Assembly (NCBI GenBank): GCA_050259195.1
Contig: JBLNAE010000075.1
Location: forward strand, 1-7,449
DNA from: PSLL01 sp050259195
Lineage (GTDB): Bacteria; Desulfobacterota_D; UBA1144; Nemesobacterales; CSP1-2
Length of the DNA: 7,449 nucleotides
Direction: 5' to 3'
The notes under the pieces were generated by a model. It did not search any database, was not told the DNA's origin, and saw only the letters and a list, made by a program, of their open reading frames with translations. The position numbers and the translations under genes were made by a program. Shown here one piece after another: positions 6,483 to 7,449 of this stretch. Positions within the stretch are counted from its first letter, which is position 1. Each line of letters starts with the position of its first letter.

Positions 6483-6517
6483 TTTGCATTGATAAATACA
6501 CATCAAGGAGATATAGA

Positions 6518-6847
6518 ATGGCAAGCGCAGGAATGTTAGAGTTAAGCGACTCAACCTTTGAAAAAGAGGTTCTGAAGAGTGAGGCACCAGTTTTAGTTGA
6601 TTTCTGGGCACCTTGGTGCGGTCCGTGCAGAATCTTAGCCCCTGTAGTCGAAGAGATTGCAAACTCCTACTCAGGACGCCTCAAGGTAGGAAAACTCAAT
6701 GTTGACGACAATCAAGATACCACGATGGCTTATGGAATAAGAAGTATCCCCACCCTCATTATATTTAAGGGTGGAAAAGCCCTGGATCAGATTATAGGGG
6801 CCGTCCCTAAGAGTGAAATAGAGAGAATGGTCAAAAAAGCTCTTTAA
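6518..6847 (+). CDS. trxA: Thioredoxin
   Basis: This is a 109-residue cytosolic thioredoxin, the usual length for the family. It is a general protein-disulfide reductant, recharged by a thioredoxin reductase that is not in this window. The active site WCGPC is at residues 33-37 (C34 and C37) within VDFWAPWCGPC. The buried Asp equivalent to E. coli Asp26 is D28, and the cis-proline loop is SIPTL with P78. KVGKLNVDDNQ (about 56-66) and the glycine-rich FKGGK and GAVPK turns complete the fold. There is no signal peptide. The ATG has AAGGAG seven bases upstream. The gene appears to stand alone, divergent from hppA and convergent with the decarboxylase gene. No clear terminator follows it. The symbol is used in the general sense, since many genomes hold more than one such gene. 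Confidence 0.96.
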   Translation: MASAGMLELSDSTFEKEVLKSEAPVLVDFWAPWCGPCRILAPVVEEIANSYSGRLKVGKLNVDDNQDTTMAYGIRSIPTLIIFKGGKALDQIIGAVPKSEIERMVKKAL

Positions 6848-6942
6848 TTTCTCTGAATTAGGCCATACAAGCCTCGTAACATCTATACTTCTTCTAATAT
6901 CTCTTCGCAACCTTCAACTAATTGCGATTTATCCAAAAATAC

Positions 6943-6967
6943 AGGGGCAGATTTCAAAACTGCCCCT
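6943..6967. repeat. Inverted repeat related to the 30-bp palindrome; possible terminator
   Basis: AGGGGCAG (6943-6950) and CTGCCCCT (6960-6967) form an 8-bp stem, with three more T-A pairs possible inside after one mismatch. Read on the - strand the right arm extends outward to GTAGGGGCAG, sharing GTAGGGG and GCA with the arms of the palindrome at 3931-3960. On the - strand the hairpin is followed by GTATTTTT, so it could work as an intrinsic terminator for transcripts coming from the decarboxylase gene, although that gene ends more than 300 bases away. Confidence 0.6.
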
Positions 6968-7029
6968 ACGGTATCTAACCCTTTGTATCCCGTCAGACAA
7001 GAAAGCCTAACCCCATATGAGTTATGGTA

Positions 7030-7050
7030 GAATAGACATTTTGTCTATTC
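7030..7050. repeat. 9-bp stem, 3-base loop inverted repeat
   Basis: GAATAGACA (7030-7038) and TGTCTATTC (7042-7050) are exact reverse complements around the loop TTT. The flanks TAG and CTA extend the symmetry with one bulged base. It lies between convergent genes and has no T-run on either strand, so its role as a terminator is uncertain. It could equally be a binding site or a chance repeat. Confidence 0.5.
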
Positions 7051-7289
7051 CTAGATTTCTATCGCCACATTTATTAGATAGTTTCTAGACAAGCAGCCTT
7101 GAATTCAAACTAAAACAGGCTAAATCGGGACAGCCAGGTGAAAACGCCGCCCTTAGGCGCACCTTGGGATGTACGTTAAAAGAGTTTGACCCGTGTTGGA
7201 GACTCTCGCGCGGCCGATTGATAAACCGTCGTTAACCCCGTCAGAGACAACGCCAATTATGGTTTTCCAATACAACCAGTCATCCATAG

Positions 7290-7449
7290 CTAGATGGACC
7301 TGCGACTCAATCGGCCCTCAAGATAAGGAATTTCACCCCTCATAATTTCACGAACGCTGGACTCCTTGGAGCCGAGACCCAGTTTAAGATGGTGAAATGC
7401 CGCCCAAGGATCAACCCTTGTACCACAGGTAAATATGTCTACGGCTGCA
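7290..7449 (-). CDS. speH: S-adenosylmethionine decarboxylase, class 1B, C-terminal fragment
   Basis: On the - strand an open frame enters from the right edge (first complete codon 7448-7446) and ends at the TAG complementary to 7290-7292, giving the last 52 residues. They begin AAVDIFTCGTRVDPWAAFHHLK, which matches the C-terminal part of SpeH/SpeD prokaryotic decarboxylases. In the Thermotoga maritima enzyme, as I recall it, the same stretch reads AAIDLFTCGEDVDPWKAFEHLK. The Cys of TCG (residue 8 of the fragment) is the conserved catalytic acid. The following KESSVREIMRGEIP fits the usual last strand and ERG/IRG motif. The enzyme makes decarboxylated S-adenosylmethionine for spermidine synthesis, using a pyruvoyl group formed by self-cleavage. 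The cleavage-site Ser and the catalytic His lie outside the window. No spermidine synthase gene follows on this strand. Confidence 0.9.
   Translation of the reverse strand, partial: AAVDIFTCGTRVDPWAAFHHLKLGLGSKESSVREIMRGEIPYLEGRLSRRSI

Larger units (their letters stand above)
6096..6517. other. Divergent intergenic region between hppA and thioredoxin gene
   Basis: These 422 bases contain no convincing gene on either strand and no tRNA or riboswitch that I recognise. Both outer ends carry good ribosome binding sites, and a plausible promoter faces the thioredoxin gene. The middle (about 6150-6450) is not explained by either leader and has no strong inverted repeat. It may simply be decayed sequence or an unrecognised regulatory or RNA element. 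Confidence 0.6.
6848..7289. other. Convergent intergenic region with inverted repeats
   Basis: The region lies between the ends of the thioredoxin gene (+) and the S-adenosylmethionine decarboxylase gene (-). It holds two inverted repeats, listed separately at 6943-6967 and 7030-7050, and a third weak one around 7136-7164 in which AGGTG and CACCT flank shorter GC-rich arms. No protein-coding frame beyond a 44-codon chance-level one on the - strand was found, and no tRNA was recognised. Confidence 0.6.

Noticed and set aside
6859..6876. A possible hairpin AGGC/GCCT after the thioredoxin stop.
   Set aside because: The stem is only four base pairs and no T-run follows, so it is not a supported terminator.
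7153..7287. A 44-codon - strand frame starting ATG just after the speH stop (MDDWLYWKTIIG...).
   Set aside because: No good ribosome binding site, no recognisable motif, and a length that chance easily gives.

Overview
The window is bacterial. It has clear Shine-Dalgarno sites, a bacterial WCGPC thioredoxin, a prokaryotic class 1B S-adenosylmethionine decarboxylase and a bacterial-type proton-pumping pyrophosphatase. Base composition by eye is moderate, around the mid-40s % GC, with a visibly GC-richer cupin gene. Nothing in the sequence fixes the phylum. The mixture (an MSMEG_0565-type glycosyltransferase, a DUF2877 protein, a K+-independent H+-PPase and scattered GC-rich palindromes) would suit an uncultivated environmental lineage, but that is inference.

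Left part (1-2592, + strand): a tight run of four genes that looks like an operon. It comprises the 3' end of an unrecognised gene, an unrecognised 88-residue protein, a DUF2877 protein (the family of AllH/YlbF, a subunit of the oxamate carbamoyltransferase system), and a GT4 glycosyltransferase closest by motif to the MSMEG_0565 family. The last two genes overlap by 14 bases.

Middle (2575-3909, - strand): three small genes transcribed toward the operon. They are a metal-site-variant cupin, a 71-residue small conserved-looking protein, and a clear relative of the EcoRV restriction endonuclease. The nuclease keeps the EcoRV catalytic and DNA-recognition motifs but lacks the C-terminal subdomain. 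Its last roughly 30 residues are instead a hydrophobic tail that reads into the 3' end of the glycosyltransferase gene. No partner DNA methyltransferase is present in the window. This is the accessory part of the window and the most interesting one.

Right part (3931-7449): a perfect 30-bp palindrome lies just past the 3' end of hppA, a full-length membrane pyrophosphatase on the - strand. A divergent intergenic region of about 420 bp separates hppA from a thioredoxin gene on the + strand. A further region of about 440 bp holds two more inverted repeats, one sharing its arms with the 30-bp palindrome. At the right edge the - strand carries the last 52 codons of a speH/speD-type S-adenosylmethionine decarboxylase (spermidine synthesis).

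No new multi-gene defence system could be demonstrated. The best leads are the solitary altered EcoRV-like nuclease and the DUF2877/glycosyltransferase operon with its unassigned small protein.
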